A stretch of 64,000 nt of DNA from Streptomyces showdoensis (GCF_039535475.1 NZ_BAAAXG010000021.1:1-64000), one strand, 5' to 3'. Shown: positions 9,245 to 18,151, counted from the stretch's first letter. Program-made: numbers and translations. The notes: a model not told the origin generated them from the sequence alone.

Positions 9245-9310
9245 GGCTGAAACCTCAATCGTGCGAGATGCGAGTAGGGGCTGTGCGCACCTCGACGACG
9301 ATAGGCAGCC

Positions 9311-9332
9311 GTCAGGTACCTCCAGGTAACCT
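9311..9332. promoter_or_regulatory. Direct CAGGTA repeats in the DoxX/HxlR intergenic region
   Basis: CAGGTA occurs at 9313-9318 and again at 9323-9328, ten bases apart and thus on the same DNA face. They lie just before the HxlR start. HxlR regulators usually bind short repeats next to their own gene, so this is a plausible operator by position only. Confidence 0.4.
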
Positions 9333-9339
9333 TCGGGGC

Positions 9340-9771
9340 ATGAGCCTGCGCCCCGGAGTTGTGTTCCTTGCCGACTGTCCCGCTCTCCTGGCGATGGAGA
9401 TCATCGCCAGCAAGTGGTCCATGGTCACGCTCTTCGCGCTGACCGACGGCCCGTTGCGCCACGGCGAGCTGGTCGAGCTGAGCGGTGGCATTTCGCGCAA
9501 GGTGCTGACCCAGACGTTGCGCCGACTCCAGGCCAACGGACTCGTCGAGCGGCACGCGTACGCTGAGGCGCCGCCGCGCGTGGAGTACGGCCTGACCGAT
9601 CTCGGGCGAACTCTGGAGGAGCCCATCAGGATGCTCACCGCATGGGCGCGAGAGAACGGCGAGGCGGTCGTCACCTTCCGGGAAGCAGCCGAGGCGGCCA
9701 GGGTCAACGAGGCGGATCAGGCGACCCCGGTGCAGTCCCCTCATGCTGATGAGAACCCGAGCCGTTTCTGA
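9340..9771 (+). CDS. HxlR family winged-helix transcriptional regulator
   Basis: ATG 9340 gives 143 residues, a normal length for HxlR proteins. The signature LLAMEIIASKWSMVTLFALTDGPLRHGEL is followed by the recognition helix region GGISRKVLTQTLRRLQANGLVER and the wing PRVEYGLTDLGRTL, all in the expected order. A conserved Cys near the N-terminus (FLADCPALL) is typical of members sensing electrophiles or oxidants, which is inference here. It is divergent from the DoxX gene, its probable target. Confidence 0.92.
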   Translation: MSLRPGVVFLADCPALLAMEIIASKWSMVTLFALTDGPLRHGELVELSGGISRKVLTQTLRRLQANGLVERHAYAEAPPRVEYGLTDLGRTLEEPIRMLTAWARENGEAVVTFREAAEAARVNEADQATPVQSPHADENPSRF

Positions 9772-10443
9772 TCGATACAAGAGGCTGTACCTGTAGACCC
9801 TGCCGTCGCTGGAGACTTGGCCATCCCCGTGATCGGGGCCCTCCTGCACGGGGCCAACGTGGACCGTCACCTCAGGATCAAGCCCTTGGTCCTGAGGGGC
9901 CTTCCGCAACCGGCGGGCCCCAGAGGGCGCTGCTACCAGTGCGCAGATATTCGGTGTCCGCCCGGCGCGGCGGCACGGCTGAGGCCACCCACGATCGACG
10001 ACGGGCGGTGGCAACGAAGGGCCGCTCCGCAACAGTGACCAAGAACTACGGCTCGAGTATCGGGCGGCGGAGGAGCAGCTCCACCGCCGCTTTGCGATCC
10101 TCTTCTGGACCAGCCCCGGCGGCCGCCTGCTCCTGAAGCTCCGCCGCGGCTTCCTTGTCCAGGACCGTTTGGTTCCTCGGTCAGCGGGGCGACTCGCTTC
10201 GGTCAGGGTGGTGAGTCGCCGTCTTACGGGTCGGGGGTGCGGCGGGTCCGGAGAGCTCTTCGGGGTGTGCGGTCTTGCCCCGTCATAGGTTGCCGCACCG
10301 AAGAGTGTCGACGGTCGTGTTTACCCGCGGACGGCGGTCGTGGGAGGCGGCTTGGGCTGCGGTGGGAATACCAAGATCGCCGCAGCAGTTGGGGCGCCCA
10401 TATGGCCCCGACGGGAGGGCCATGACGATAGGGGGAGAGTGGG
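9772..10443 (+). other. Intergenic region with gene fragments
   Basis: Two coding-like plus-strand pieces are visible: AIPVIGALLHGANVDRHLRI (about 9810-9890) and YRAAEEQLHRRFAILFWTSP (about 10050-10115). Both lack a supported start and run into unrelated text, so they are probably remnants. No intact gene is supported. Confidence 0.3.
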
Positions 10444-11439
10444 ATGCGGGCAGTTGGGTTCCGGTTCAACGGAGGCGTCGAGGTACTGGAGGAGCTGGAG
10501 CTGCCCGAGCCGGTGCCGGCTGCCGGCCAGGTCGCTGTGCGGGTCGCCTTCGCGGGCGTCAATTTCGCCGAGATCCAGCACCGGCGGGGCGAGTTCGGCG
10601 CCCCGGACGGGCCTGGTGGAGTGGACGTTCCCGGGTTGGAGGTAGCCGGCACGGTCGCCGCGCTCGGAGCGGGGGTCAGCGGGCTGGTGGTCGGCGAACC
10701 GGTTGCGGCGTATCTGCCTGCCTTCGGCGGATACGCCGAGGTGGTGACCGCGGACACGCGGTTCGTCCGGTCGCTGCGCACGGCGGCAGGAGAGGTGGAC
10801 CCGGCTGAGGCGGCGGGGCTGCCGTGTGTCTTCCCGACGGCCTTTGGTGTGCTCAAGGATGCCGGGCGGCTGCGGGAGGGGGAGGACGTGCTGATCCACT
10901 CCGCGGCGGGAGGCGTCGGCTTCGCGGCCGCCCAGCTGGCCCGGGAGTTGGGGGCCGCTCGGGTGTACGGCACGGTCGGCTCGGTGGAGAAGATCCCGTA
11001 CGGCCTCGAACTCGGCTACGACGGAGTGTTCCTGCGTGACGGCTTCGCGGAGGGGCTGGCCGAGGTGACCGGTGGCCGGGGCGTGGACCTGGTCCTCGAT
11101 CCCGTCGGCGGGCCGGTTCGGGAGCAGAGCCTGGCCGTCTTGGCGCCGTTCGGCCGCCTGGTGGCCTACGGAGACCTCGGTCGGCACGAGCAGTGGACGG
11201 CCTCGGTGTGGGACTTGTGGAAGGGCAATCGGACCATCGCCGGGTTCAACATCGGCGACCTCGCGCGTCGGGCTCCCGAGCGGATCGGCGAGTACCTCGC
11301 CGAGGCCCTCCGGCTGCTCGCGGTGGGGCGGATCCGGCCCGGGGTGACGCAGGTCCTGCCGCTGGCCGAGGCGGCGAAGGCACACCAGCTCCTGGAGACG
11401 GGCACCGGCCGCGGCAAGGCCCTTCTCTCGCTCGCCTGA
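10444..11439 (+). CDS. NADPH:quinone oxidoreductase-type zinc-less medium-chain dehydrogenase
   Basis: This 331-residue member of the MDR superfamily probably reduces quinones or enones with NADPH. The GroES-like N-domain (EVLEELELPEPVPAAGQVAVRV, then GVNFAEIQHRRGEF) lacks the Cys/His zinc ligands of alcohol dehydrogenases. The Rossmann part follows with the nucleotide-binding AAGGVGFAAAQLARELGA and the QOR-type LVLDPVGGPVREQSLAVL. The ATG follows AGGGGGAGAG. It stands alone with no clear partner. Substrate cannot be read from sequence. Confidence 0.92.
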   Translation: MRAVGFRFNGGVEVLEELELPEPVPAAGQVAVRVAFAGVNFAEIQHRRGEFGAPDGPGGVDVPGLEVAGTVAALGAGVSGLVVGEPVAAYLPAFGGYAEVVTADTRFVRSLRTAAGEVDPAEAAGLPCVFPTAFGVLKDAGRLREGEDVLIHSAAGGVGFAAAQLARELGAARVYGTVGSVEKIPYGLELGYDGVFLRDGFAEGLAEVTGGRGVDLVLDPVGGPVREQSLAVLAPFGRLVAYGDLGRHEQWTASVWDLWKGNRTIAGFNIGDLARRAPERIGEYLAEALRLLAVGRIRPGVTQVLPLAEAAKAHQLLETGTGRGKALLSLA

Positions 11440-11706
11440 TCTGGAGTCGACCAGCCCAGCCGGCCGGCGCATTTCCGGTGACGCCTGCTGAACTCTGGTC
11501 GCGCGGCGTAGGGTGCCGCCGGTCACCGGACCAGGAGAGGGGAGTTGCGCGACCGTCCACCATCGACGTGGCGCTCCTGGATGACGTCCTGCACGGCACC
11601 GTCAACGACAAGGACGGTGCCGACGGCGGGGACGGTGACGGTTTAGGCGGCGAGGGAAAGAATGCGCTTCTGAGGACCTGATCCGCTGATCCGACTCGTT
11701 GACCTT
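11440..11706 (+). other. Intergenic stretch, no supported gene
   Basis: Only a low-complexity Asp/Gly frame (DKDGADGGDGDGLGG) is seen near 11610-11650. It lacks a start and looks like a remnant or chance reading. Confidence 0.3.
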
Positions 11707-11970
11707 TTGGAGCAGGACCGTAAAATCGGAGCGTCGTTTCACCTTTCCGAGCCGGATAGACTCGTAGCACTGAAGGAGGTTGAGGAGATTTTGGGTGCCC
11801 TCCGGAAAACGCATAGCGTGGGAAACGTGAAACGCCTGCTGGAGTCCAGCCGGAGTATGGCGACCTTGGTGCGTAAGGCAAAACTGTCAGGCGGCCCCAT
11901 CGATGAGCTGCATATCAGGCTTGGCATTGCCGTAATCTCATCCGCTCGCCCCATCACCGGCTGGCGATAA
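11707..11970 (+). CDS. Hypothetical helical protein or C-terminal fragment, 87 aa
   Basis: The frame opens upstream of the TTG at 11707 and has no clear ribosome binding site, so this may be the tail of a larger gene. The product is helical and charged (LVALKEVEEILGALRKTHSV, then VKRLLESSRSMATLVRKAKL), with a visibly lower GC content than its neighbours, which hints at separate ancestry. The family is not recognised. Confidence 0.45.
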   Translation: MEQDRKIGASFHLSEPDRLVALKEVEEILGALRKTHSVGNVKRLLESSRSMATLVRKAKLSGGPIDELHIRLGIAVISSARPITGWR

Positions 11971-12118
11971 ACTTCCCAGGATCATCGACGGCCTTGGGGT
12001 TGTAGGCGAGATCTGTTATCGCCGGCTCGATCGCTGCGTCATTCTGGCTGCACCTGACAAGAGGCCTTCGAAAGGCTTTCGCGCTTGGCGTGGCTGCCGA
12101 TTTCGGGAGTAAGATTCG

Positions 12119-12277
12119 GTGCGCCGGATACGGTCGGTCGGCAACCTGTACCGGATGACCCAACAGGCGTTGCGCGCCTTCGCGACTCTCTGCGTGACCG
12201 AAGCCCAAGGTCACTTGGATGCTCTCACCGCCGCTTACGCCGTGCACCGGGCCTCCTGGCAGGCCTGGATCGCCTGA
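12119..12277 (+). CDS. Short hypothetical ORF, 52 aa, possible fragment
   Basis: GTG 12119 opens a frame with the protein-like text NLYRMTQQALRAFATLCVTE and then YAVHRASWQAWIA before TGA 12275-12277. No ribosome binding site is visible. It may be the C-terminus of a lost gene truncated by nearby IS events. Confidence 0.3.
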   Translation: MRRIRSVGNLYRMTQQALRAFATLCVTEAQGHLDALTAAYAVHRASWQAWIA

Positions 12278-12489
12278 TCGATCCGCTACGTGATCTCGGT
12301 CCCCTCGCCTCCGGTAGCGTGTCCGGCTCGGGCGGGGGCTTGTCGATGCCAAGGCTGCGGCGTGCAGACGCTGCAGAGGACCGCAGCCGCCTACGGTCCC
12401 GATCATGGATTCCGCCTCGCCTGCCGCGGTAGCTGCCCGTACCCCCACCAGCCGTGGCAGAGCGTCGCGCTCGTGGTCCTGGACGGGTG

Positions 12490-12854
12490 AGCAGCCCTGA
12501 CGTGGCTGGAGTCGATCAACGCCCGCGACCGGTCCAGCTGCTTCGTCGACCGCAGCCTCGTCAGCGGGACGCATGAAGCCGGTCCCGCGCCCCGGACTCG
12601 TTCCGCGCAGCCAGTCGTCGGCAGCGCGTCATACCGGATCTTGAGCCGAGCTCCTGAGGCAGGAACTCCCATTGGAACCCGGTGTGGAGGACGAACAGGG
12701 TTCCGCGCAGAGCCTGCCGGTCAGGCACCCGCGGCCGACCCGCCACCAGCTGCGGTGCCGAGCCCGGCAATATCGGCTTGACCAGGAACCACGGTTCATC
12801 GGACTCAATCCACCGCCGAGAGTTCCTCTTCGCCACGAACGGATCAGCGGGCAT
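12490..12854 (-). pseudogene. IS5-family transposase, N-terminal fragment with frameshift
   Basis: The reverse strand reads a classic IS5 N-terminus: GRPRVPDRQALRGTLFVLHT and FQWEFLPQELG, then, in another frame, LDRSRALIDSSHVRA. The last segment carries the first catalytic Asp (IDSSHVRA). Similarity stops there, so the rest of the DDE domain is missing. Its start overlaps the 3' end of the GNAT gene, showing that the insertion abuts or altered that gene. Confidence 0.75.
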
Positions 12855-13794
12855 CCAAGCCGACAGTCACGCCATCCACGGCTTCTGTGAGGACCTCTTG
12901 ACCGGCAGGACCTGAAGAGACGTCTTGGCCGCCGTCGCGGCAGACGTCGCGGACGTCGGGGCGTCGGCGGAACCCGGCTGACTCGTACGTGGCGACGGCG
13001 CCGACGTTGGAGCTCGGGGTGCCGACGAGCGCGCTGGACGAGCCGAGTTCCCGGAGCGCGGCCGCCGCGGCGATGGTGATCGCCCTGCCATGGCCGAGGT
13101 GGCGATGGGCCCTGTGCACGCCCATCGGCTCGAGCAGGCCGGGTCGGCCGCGGCCCGCCGACCACACAGTCACCGACGCCACGGCGTTGCCCTTGTCGTC
13201 GTAGGCCAAGAGGCTCCGCGCGTCGGTGTACGGCGACCCGGCCGTCATAGCCCGCCAGCGTGCGTCCGTGAACGTGGACCCGTCGAAGGCTGCCCGGAGC
13301 ACGGCGGCGAAACGGTGGGCGTTGCCGGGTGTGACCACCTCGATCCGCAGGCCCGAGTCCTCCACCGGCTCCGTCAGGTCTCGCCGCAGCGATGTCCACG
13401 GCTCGCCGCCGTACCAGCCGCGCGCGAGCAGTACATCGCGGATGAGTGCGTCCCCGGGCGCCTCGATCGAGACACTTCCCTCGGGCAGCACGCCTCGCCG
13501 TGGGTCGGTCACGTCGTCGTGGATCTGTTGCGCCAGGTCCGGGTCATGCCGAGCGTCCGGGGCCAGCGTGACACGCAACAGCTCGGCCCCATCGAGGAGC
13601 CCGACGGCGAGCACTCGCTCGTCCCGGCGCCAGGTGCGCACCGCGTCGGCCGTTGCTTCCGCGCCGGATCTCCAAAACCATCCCAGGTCACCCGGATGCA
13701 GCTGCATCGGTGCGCCGTCGTCCTGCCAATCTCGCAGGATGTCCACGACGTCGCCCAGTTCGTCGACGCGGGGCTTGCCACAAACGATCGTCAT
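12844..13794 (-). CDS. GNAT family N-acetyltransferase
   Basis: This roughly 300-residue protein has a clear acetyl-CoA binding segment near residues 225-245 (MGVHRAHRHLGHGRAITIAA, the usual V-x-x-x-x-R-x-x-G-x-G/A loop). It is followed by GTPSSNVGAVATYESAGFRR, the typical helix and beta-bulge of GNAT enzymes. The N-terminal half is a second, degenerate GNAT-like lobe (GLLDGAELLRVTLAPDARHD), as in tandem-GNAT proteins. The last 25 or so residues run into IS5 remnant sequence, so the natural C-terminus is probably replaced. The substrate is unknown. Confidence 0.8.
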   Translation of the reverse strand: MTIVCGKPRVDELGDVVDILRDWQDDGAPMQLHPGDLGWFWRSGAEATADAVRTWRRDERVLAVGLLDGAELLRVTLAPDARHDPDLAQQIHDDVTDPRRGVLPEGSVSIEAPGDALIRDVLLARGWYGGEPWTSLRRDLTEPVEDSGLRIEVVTPGNAHRFAAVLRAAFDGSTFTDARWRAMTAGSPYTDARSLLAYDDKGNAVASVTVWSAGRGRPGLLEPMGVHRAHRHLGHGRAITIAAAAALRELGSSSALVGTPSSNVGAVATYESAGFRRRPDVRDVCRDGGQDVSSGPAGQEVLTEAVDGVTVGLDAR

Positions 13795-13799
13795 ACGGC

Positions 13800-14595
13800 C
13801 GATGGAACACGACGACCACGTGTGTCCGCATCCGAGTTACTCCGCTGTCGCTCATGGACGTTCTTGGTTCCCCGGGTGAACGAGCAGGCTCTTGGCGATG
13901 CTTCGGACGGCGGCGCACGTTCCGCCGACCGGGACCAGGCGAGTTCCGTCCGAGGTTCTGCCCGACCTCGCCGGTAGGCGCCGGCAGCGTGGTGCGCCCC
14001 TCTTGTGCCGCCTGTCCCGTTCGCGCCGAACCGCTTTGACTCGTGGCGGGCAGGTCTCCGTCGAGTCGGAAGGCATCCGTGTCGCCCGGGCCGGGGTCGG
14101 CCGGTACTCCATGGCCTGTGTCCATGGCCTACGGATTCATGATCGGCCCGCGGGGGCCAGTTCGGGATCCACGGTCACCGTTGGGCGCCGCTCACGCCAG
14201 TGCGCAGGGCTTGCGGCAATCGCTGGCGCGGGCCGACCCGCGTCGTGTTCCTGGCAGTGGGCGTTTGGAACGGGGCGCCAAATCTGGGGGTACAGGGCGA
14301 TGTGCCGGCGCCGGAACGTCTGGTTGGGCTGGGTGCGGCGGTCGTGCGCAGTTCCTGGATTCGTCGAAGTGGATGCGGATGGCGGGGCCGAGGACGCTCG
14401 AGCGTCTGCGTGGACGTCGAAGGACCAGCCGCACGGGCAGGCCGCTCCGGTAGCGGTATCCGCTCGCGGCGCGGTGGCCCCGGCTCTCGGCTCTCATGAC
14501 TTTCCCTCAGGGGAAGCGCCCGTCCTTCCCGACTAGTCGCACTGGTAAACGCCGGTAGTCTGATTCTCTTCAGTCGAACGTACTGAACTTTTCGT
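13800..14595. other. Gene-poor stretch, no supported gene
   Basis: Both strands hold long frames, but their compositions shift between Arg/Pro-rich texts without recognisable motifs. A reverse-strand reading ending KSLLVHPGNQERP near 13852 looks protein-like but is isolated. I treat the stretch as degraded DNA. Confidence 0.3.
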
Positions 14596-14614
14596 GATCA
14601 ACAGACAGTTGATC
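14596..14614. promoter_or_regulatory. Perfect 7-bp inverted repeat upstream of a small membrane-protein gene
   Basis: GATCAAC at 14596-14602 and GTTGATC at 14608-14614 are separated by five bases. The dyad sits 64 bases before ATG 14678 in an AT-richer stretch that probably contains the promoter, so it could be an operator. Confidence 0.4.
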
Positions 14615-14677
14615 GATCCGGCAGCCCTAGGGTTTGAGAGGAGCAGCCCACCCAACCCGCATTGAAAGGGCACGCAC

Positions 14678-14836
14678 ATGTCCAAGCGCTCAGCCGTACC
14701 CGTCGCCAGTCCGCGTCCATTCATGGAAGTCCGAGTAGGTGGACTTCACCTGACCTTGCAGCACGTCCCCGGCTGGCTCATCGCTCTGATCACCACGGCC
14801 AGCGGCGCGGGGCTCATGTGGTGGAAGCAGCAGTAG
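14678..14836 (+). CDS. Small membrane protein, 52 aa
   Basis: ATG 14678 follows GAAAGGG at a suitable distance. The product starts MSKRSAVPVASPRPFMEVRV and then has one hydrophobic helix (VPGWLIALITTASGAGLMWW) near the C-terminus, ending KQQ. It resembles the short single-helix proteins often found among Streptomyces accessory and integrated-element genes, but I cannot name a family. A dyad and AT-rich promoter-like DNA lie upstream. A conflicting Cys-rich reading runs on the opposite strand. Confidence 0.55.
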   Translation: MSKRSAVPVASPRPFMEVRVGGLHLTLQHVPGWLIALITTASGAGLMWWKQQ

Positions 14837-15004
14837 GTCTGTCCGCCGCGCTTGGATGGAGTGTGGGCCATGGTCATCGCCATCGGCCATCCGCTGGCCC
14901 GGCTCAACCCGTAGGCGCAGTCGCACTGGTGGCATGCCGTGGCATAGAACCAGCGGTCCCCGACCACCGAGCATGCGCGCGACCACCGCATACGCCTGAC
15001 CATG

Positions 15005-15536
15005 GCGCGTGCGCCCGGTATCGCGTAGGCCGTCTGGTGGGCCGGTTGCGTACCGAGAGAAGGCGAGCCGTCGGCAGCGTCCGTCGGCGGCGAGGTGAAT
15101 CTTGGTGGTCAGTCCGCCGCAGGAGCGTCCGAGGGCATGGTCAGACTGCTCGCGGGCCGGGGCCCCTTTGACGGGCCCCGGCGGCATGCTGGTGAAATCG
15201 GGCAATCGTGGAGTCTGCCGAGACGACCCAGTCGAGGTCGCCTTCAGTGTCGGCCTCAGCGAGGAGGGCGGTGGAGACTTCTTCCCAGGTGCCGTCGGCG
15301 GCTCACTTCCGCAGCCGGTTATGGGCACCTTCCACGACCCGAAGTGCTCGGGCAGATTCATCCACGGAGTGCCGGTGCGGTACTTGAACGCGATCGCGTC
15401 GATCACCTGCCGGTGATCACGCCACCACCTCCCCGCTTCGGCGTACGGTCCGGCAGCAACGGCTCGATGCGGGCTTACTGGGCGTCAGTCAACGACACAC
15501 ATCAACCATCGATCCGATGATACGAAAGAGACGGCC
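15005..15536 (-). pseudogene. IS5/IS427-like transposase relic, truncated and with stops
   Basis: Reading starts near 15500 with VSLTDAQ and a TAA in place of the usual Trp, followed by ARIEPLLPDRTPKRGG. The frame then changes several times (ADTEGDLDWVVSADSTIARFHQHAAGARQRGP, given in pieces) until similarity ends near 15005. The terminal sequence GGCCGTCTCTTTCGTATCATC is at 15516-15536, next to a CTAA target-like tetramer. The element is a decayed relative of the IS at 277-3578 and lacks its distal half. Confidence 0.8.
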
Positions 15537-15602
15537 TAAGGGCTGTCCCGCGAATGATCTCCGGGTCGCCTCGGGCATGGCCGGCCGTCGTGCGCCGCTC
15601 TT

Positions 15603-16405
15603 CTATCCGGCGAGTGTGAGGTTGTGCATCCGGGCGATGCCGAGCATGGCGTGGTGAACGCCGTCGCCTTTGAGGCGGCAGTCGCGGAGGATCTTCCAGG
15701 TCTTCATCCGGGCGAAGACGTGCTGGCCACGGGCACGGACCTGCTTGTGGGACTTGTTGTGCGCCTCCTTCCACTCGGGCAGCTCATCGCCCTTTCGCCG
15801 ACGGTGAGGCATGACAAGTCCGGTGCCCGGGTGGTCGCCGTCGGCGATCGTCATGGTCCTGCCGGCGGCGGCCTTGGCGCCAGGTTCCTCCCACGCCTTG
15901 CAGTCGTTGCGATTCCCGGCAAGCGGCCGGCCGACCACGACCACCAGGCGGGTGTCGGCGTCGATCACTGGCGATTCGTCGAGTACCGATAGTTCTTGAA
16001 CTGCTCCGCCACCGTGTGGTCCCGGGTGGGCACCAGGGTGCCGTCCACGATGAGCACAGTGTCCCTGCGGACCCGCTCGCGCGGCCGGAGCGCGAGCAGG
16101 GGGCTGATGTGTCTAACGACGTGGTCAGCCGCGGACTTCGGTACCCCGAAGAGCGGGGCGAGCTGGCGCAGCTTCAAGTTGGTGCGCCAGTACGCCGTGA
16201 CCAGCAGCACCCGGTCCTCCAGCGGCACCCCCCACGGCCGGCCCCGCCGTACCTCGTCGGCTCCCTCGCGGCGCAGCGCGGTCACCAGCTTGCCGAAGCA
16301 GCTCGGGCTCAGCCCGGTGAACGGGGTTATCCAGGACGGGGCCGACGCCGTGATCACTCCAGTCACAGCAAGATCATGGCGCCAGCCGGTGGTTTGTTGC
16401 ACCAC
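15603..16405 (-). pseudogene. IS5-family (ISL2-like) transposase with a frameshift
   Basis: The first part (16405 leftward) contains the helix-turn-helix region LEDRVLLVTAYWRTNLKLRQ and the first catalytic Asp in VLIVDGTLVPTRDH. The second part (from 15968) contains VVVVGRPLAGNRNDCKAWE with the second Asp, and ends GVHHAMLGIARMHNLTLAG. The two frames meet at YRYSTN near 15970, where a few bases are missing compared with the expected YSTNHQVVIDADT, so the enzyme is probably inactive. Confidence 0.85.
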
Positions 16406-16500
16406 CCGGTCAAAGGTCGCCTGGCCAGGGCCTCACCCGTAGCTGCACCATGTTCAAGGCACCGCTGGGGCCGGCACGAGGATCTGATGAGGAGCAGGGC

Positions 16501-17004
16501 GTGGGAAGTCTGTTGAGGAGCCTCTCCGGGGTCCGCTGGGGAGAACTGCGCGACGCGACGGGCGCCGCAGCCGGCGGTATCCCCCCTCTGCTGTCCCGGA
16601 TCGCATACGGGGACGAGGACACGGCCCGCATCGCCATCGATGACCTGGGCGATGCCATCTGCGCGCTGGGGTTCGTTGTCGGCGAGGCGACAGCTCCCAC
16701 GGTCCCGTTCCTTCTCGAACTGGCCGGGTCCCCGCACGTGGCCTGCAAGGCCGAGTTGCTAGACCTGCTGGGAAGCATTTACCAGACCGACCAGTGGCAC
16801 TCCGCCGCTTCGGCGACCCAGGACCGCAAGCACGATGCGAGCTACCGGCAGCAAACCGGCTGGGAGACGGCCTCAAGGACAGCCGTGTGCGCAGGCCGGT
16901 CAGTCATCGAGGGTGTCGCCTCCTCCGTACGGCCAGAGGAAGCGACACCTGCTCGGAAGTTGTTGCAGGTGATGGACGACACCCTGCCGTTCCCGGAGCT
17001 ATGA
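16501..17004 (+). CDS. HEAT-repeat-like protein, IS passenger
   Basis: GTG 16501 is preceded by GAGGAG at good spacing and gives 167 residues. An in-frame ATG at 16450 is the alternative. The text WGELRDATGAAAGGIPPLLS, then APTVPFLLELAGSPHVACKA and ELLDLLGSI matches the style of Streptomyces HEAT-repeat proteins, where a RYEASAYAVPFLLELL-like segment recurs. Such proteins often act as small scaffolds or sit near toxin/immunity loci, which is inference. The last part is Ser/Thr-rich. It lies inside a transposase-bounded unit and could move with it. Confidence 0.6.
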   Translation: MGSLLRSLSGVRWGELRDATGAAAGGIPPLLSRIAYGDEDTARIAIDDLGDAICALGFVVGEATAPTVPFLLELAGSPHVACKAELLDLLGSIYQTDQWHSAASATQDRKHDASYRQQTGWETASRTAVCAGRSVIEGVASSVRPEEATPARKLLQVMDDTLPFPEL

Positions 17005-17122
17005 GGGCTCTTTGCGGGACAGCCCTTACGTAAGCGTCGTGTTCGGCGCCGGGGCGGCTCTCGCGGGGAGCATCGAGTGGGGTCAACCGGTGGGAAGCAT
17101 TGTGCTGAGTTGGAGGGGTCGC

Positions 17123-17347
17123 ATGTACTCGAAGTCTGAGCGTTTTCACGACCACGCGGGCCTGCTGTGCCACCCTGGTGACAGCTTCTATGACTGCTCG
17201 GGTCAGCTGTGCCACCCCGGTGACAGCTTCTACGACCATGCGGGTCAGCTGTGCCGCCCCGGTGACAGCTTCTACGACCACGCGGGTCAGCTGTGCCGCC
17301 CCGGCGACAGGTTCTACGACTGCGCGGGCATTCTGACGAACCCGTAG
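17123..17347 (+). CDS. 74-aa protein built from 14-residue cysteine-containing tandem repeats
   Basis: ATG 17123 follows GGAGGGG at five to six bases, a strong start. After a nine-residue head (MYSKSERFH), four units of 14 residues follow: DHAGLLCHPGDSFY, DCSGQLCHPGDSFY, DHAGQLCRPGDSFY and DHAGQLCRPGDRFY. A partial unit DCAGILTNP closes the protein. Repeats begin at 17150, 17192, 17234, 17276 and 17318, exactly 42 bp apart. Every full unit has one LC Cys and a PGD turn, and alternate units have an extra Cys. No signal peptide or membrane segment is present. It lies between an IS unit and a Tn3 relic. The family is not recognised; a metal-binding or structural repeat peptide, or a precursor peptide, are guesses. 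Confidence 0.7.
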   Translation: MYSKSERFHDHAGLLCHPGDSFYDCSGQLCHPGDSFYDHAGQLCRPGDSFYDHAGQLCRPGDRFYDCAGILTNP

Positions 17348-17367
17348 CACCGTGCCGTGGTCCGACC

Positions 17368-18112
17368 TCACCAGTCGTCGGGGCCGTACATGGCGCCGGC
17401 GCGCAGCTGGGCGACGGCGCTGCTGTTCCACGGGACCACGGCGTAGAGGATCAGGCCGAGGGCGGCGAGCTGCCCCTCCTGGCCGTCCCGGTACGCCTGG
17501 CGGATCTGTCTGCGGCCGCCGTGGCAGATCGCGCGGGCGAGCCGGTGTCGGGACTCCTGCACGGTGAGCTGCCGGTTCATCAGCCGGCGAAAGGTGTCGT
17601 CCATCAGGTCGACCAGGGCCAGCAGGTGCATGGTCTTGTCGATCCGCCCGTACTCGGAGAACGCTGCCCCAAGTGGCGTGGGGTGCCCCTCGCGGCCGAA
17701 CATCCGCAGCAGGTCGTACGCCCGCCCCTGGTCGGTGAGCAGCGACCCGGCCACCCGCAGCATGTCCGGCCAGTGCGTCTCGATCCCTTTCAGGTTCACC
17801 TTGTGCCGGGCGATGGCCTCCAGCGGGCCGTAGTCTCCGGCAGGCCTCGCCCTCGGGCGCGGGGTACGTCCGCTCGCCAGAACCGCTGGTCAGGCCAGGT
17901 CGCGGAAGCGCGGGGTGAAGCGGAAGCCGAGCGTCTCGTACAGGCTGAAGTCCATGTCCGAGTACGAGGCGTTGTCGGTGGCCACCATCTCCGGGCGCAC
18001 GCCGCCGTCCAGGTTCAGCAGCGTGTCCAGGGTGAACAGGCTGTCGCGCGGGGTGCCGCGCATCACCCTCGCGCAGATCCCCGCCACCTGGTCGATTATT
18101 GGCGGAGATCAC
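17368..18112 (-). pseudogene. Tn3-family transposase (TnpA) C-terminal relic
   Basis: The reverse strand reads TLDTLLNLDGGVRPEMVATD and NASYSDMDFSLYETLGFRFT, which is the Tn3-type DDE region with the second catalytic Asp (ATDNASYSD). In another frame it then reads HKVNLKGIETHWPDMLRVAG through the Tn3 C-terminus, ending VVPWNSSAVAQLRAGAMYG. The first 600 or so residues are missing and a frameshift lies near 17800-17890. No terminal inverted repeat or resolvase is seen nearby. Confidence 0.85.
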
Positions 18113-18151
18113 CTATTCCCGGCAGGTCGTATTCCTCGCTCCAGCCGCGCT

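Larger units (their letters stand above)
15537..17028. mobile_element. Unit bounded by 15-bp perfect inverted repeats, ISL2-like transposase plus passenger gene
   Basis: TAAGGGCTGTCCCGC at 15537-15551 is repeated exactly in inverted orientation at 17014-17028. This end sequence resembles those of ISL2-type IS5 elements. Between them lie a leftward transposase pseudogene (15603-16405) and a rightward HEAT-like gene (16501-17004) that stops ten bases before the right repeat. An ISL2 element is normally about 0.9 kb, so the extra 0.6 kb looks like cargo. No clear target duplication is visible. Confidence 0.65.

Noticed and set aside
14746..15003. Reverse-strand Cys-rich reading (CHQCDCAYGLSRA, TYCCFHHMSPA)
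   Set aside because: It looks protein-like but has no start signal, is open to the IS relic upstream and overlaps the plus-strand small gene that has a ribosome binding site. I cannot decide firmly, so only the plus-strand gene is listed.
17150..17317. 42-bp tandem units as a CRISPR array
   Set aside because: The copies are adjacent without spacers, differ by codon-level changes and keep one reading frame, so this is protein repetition.
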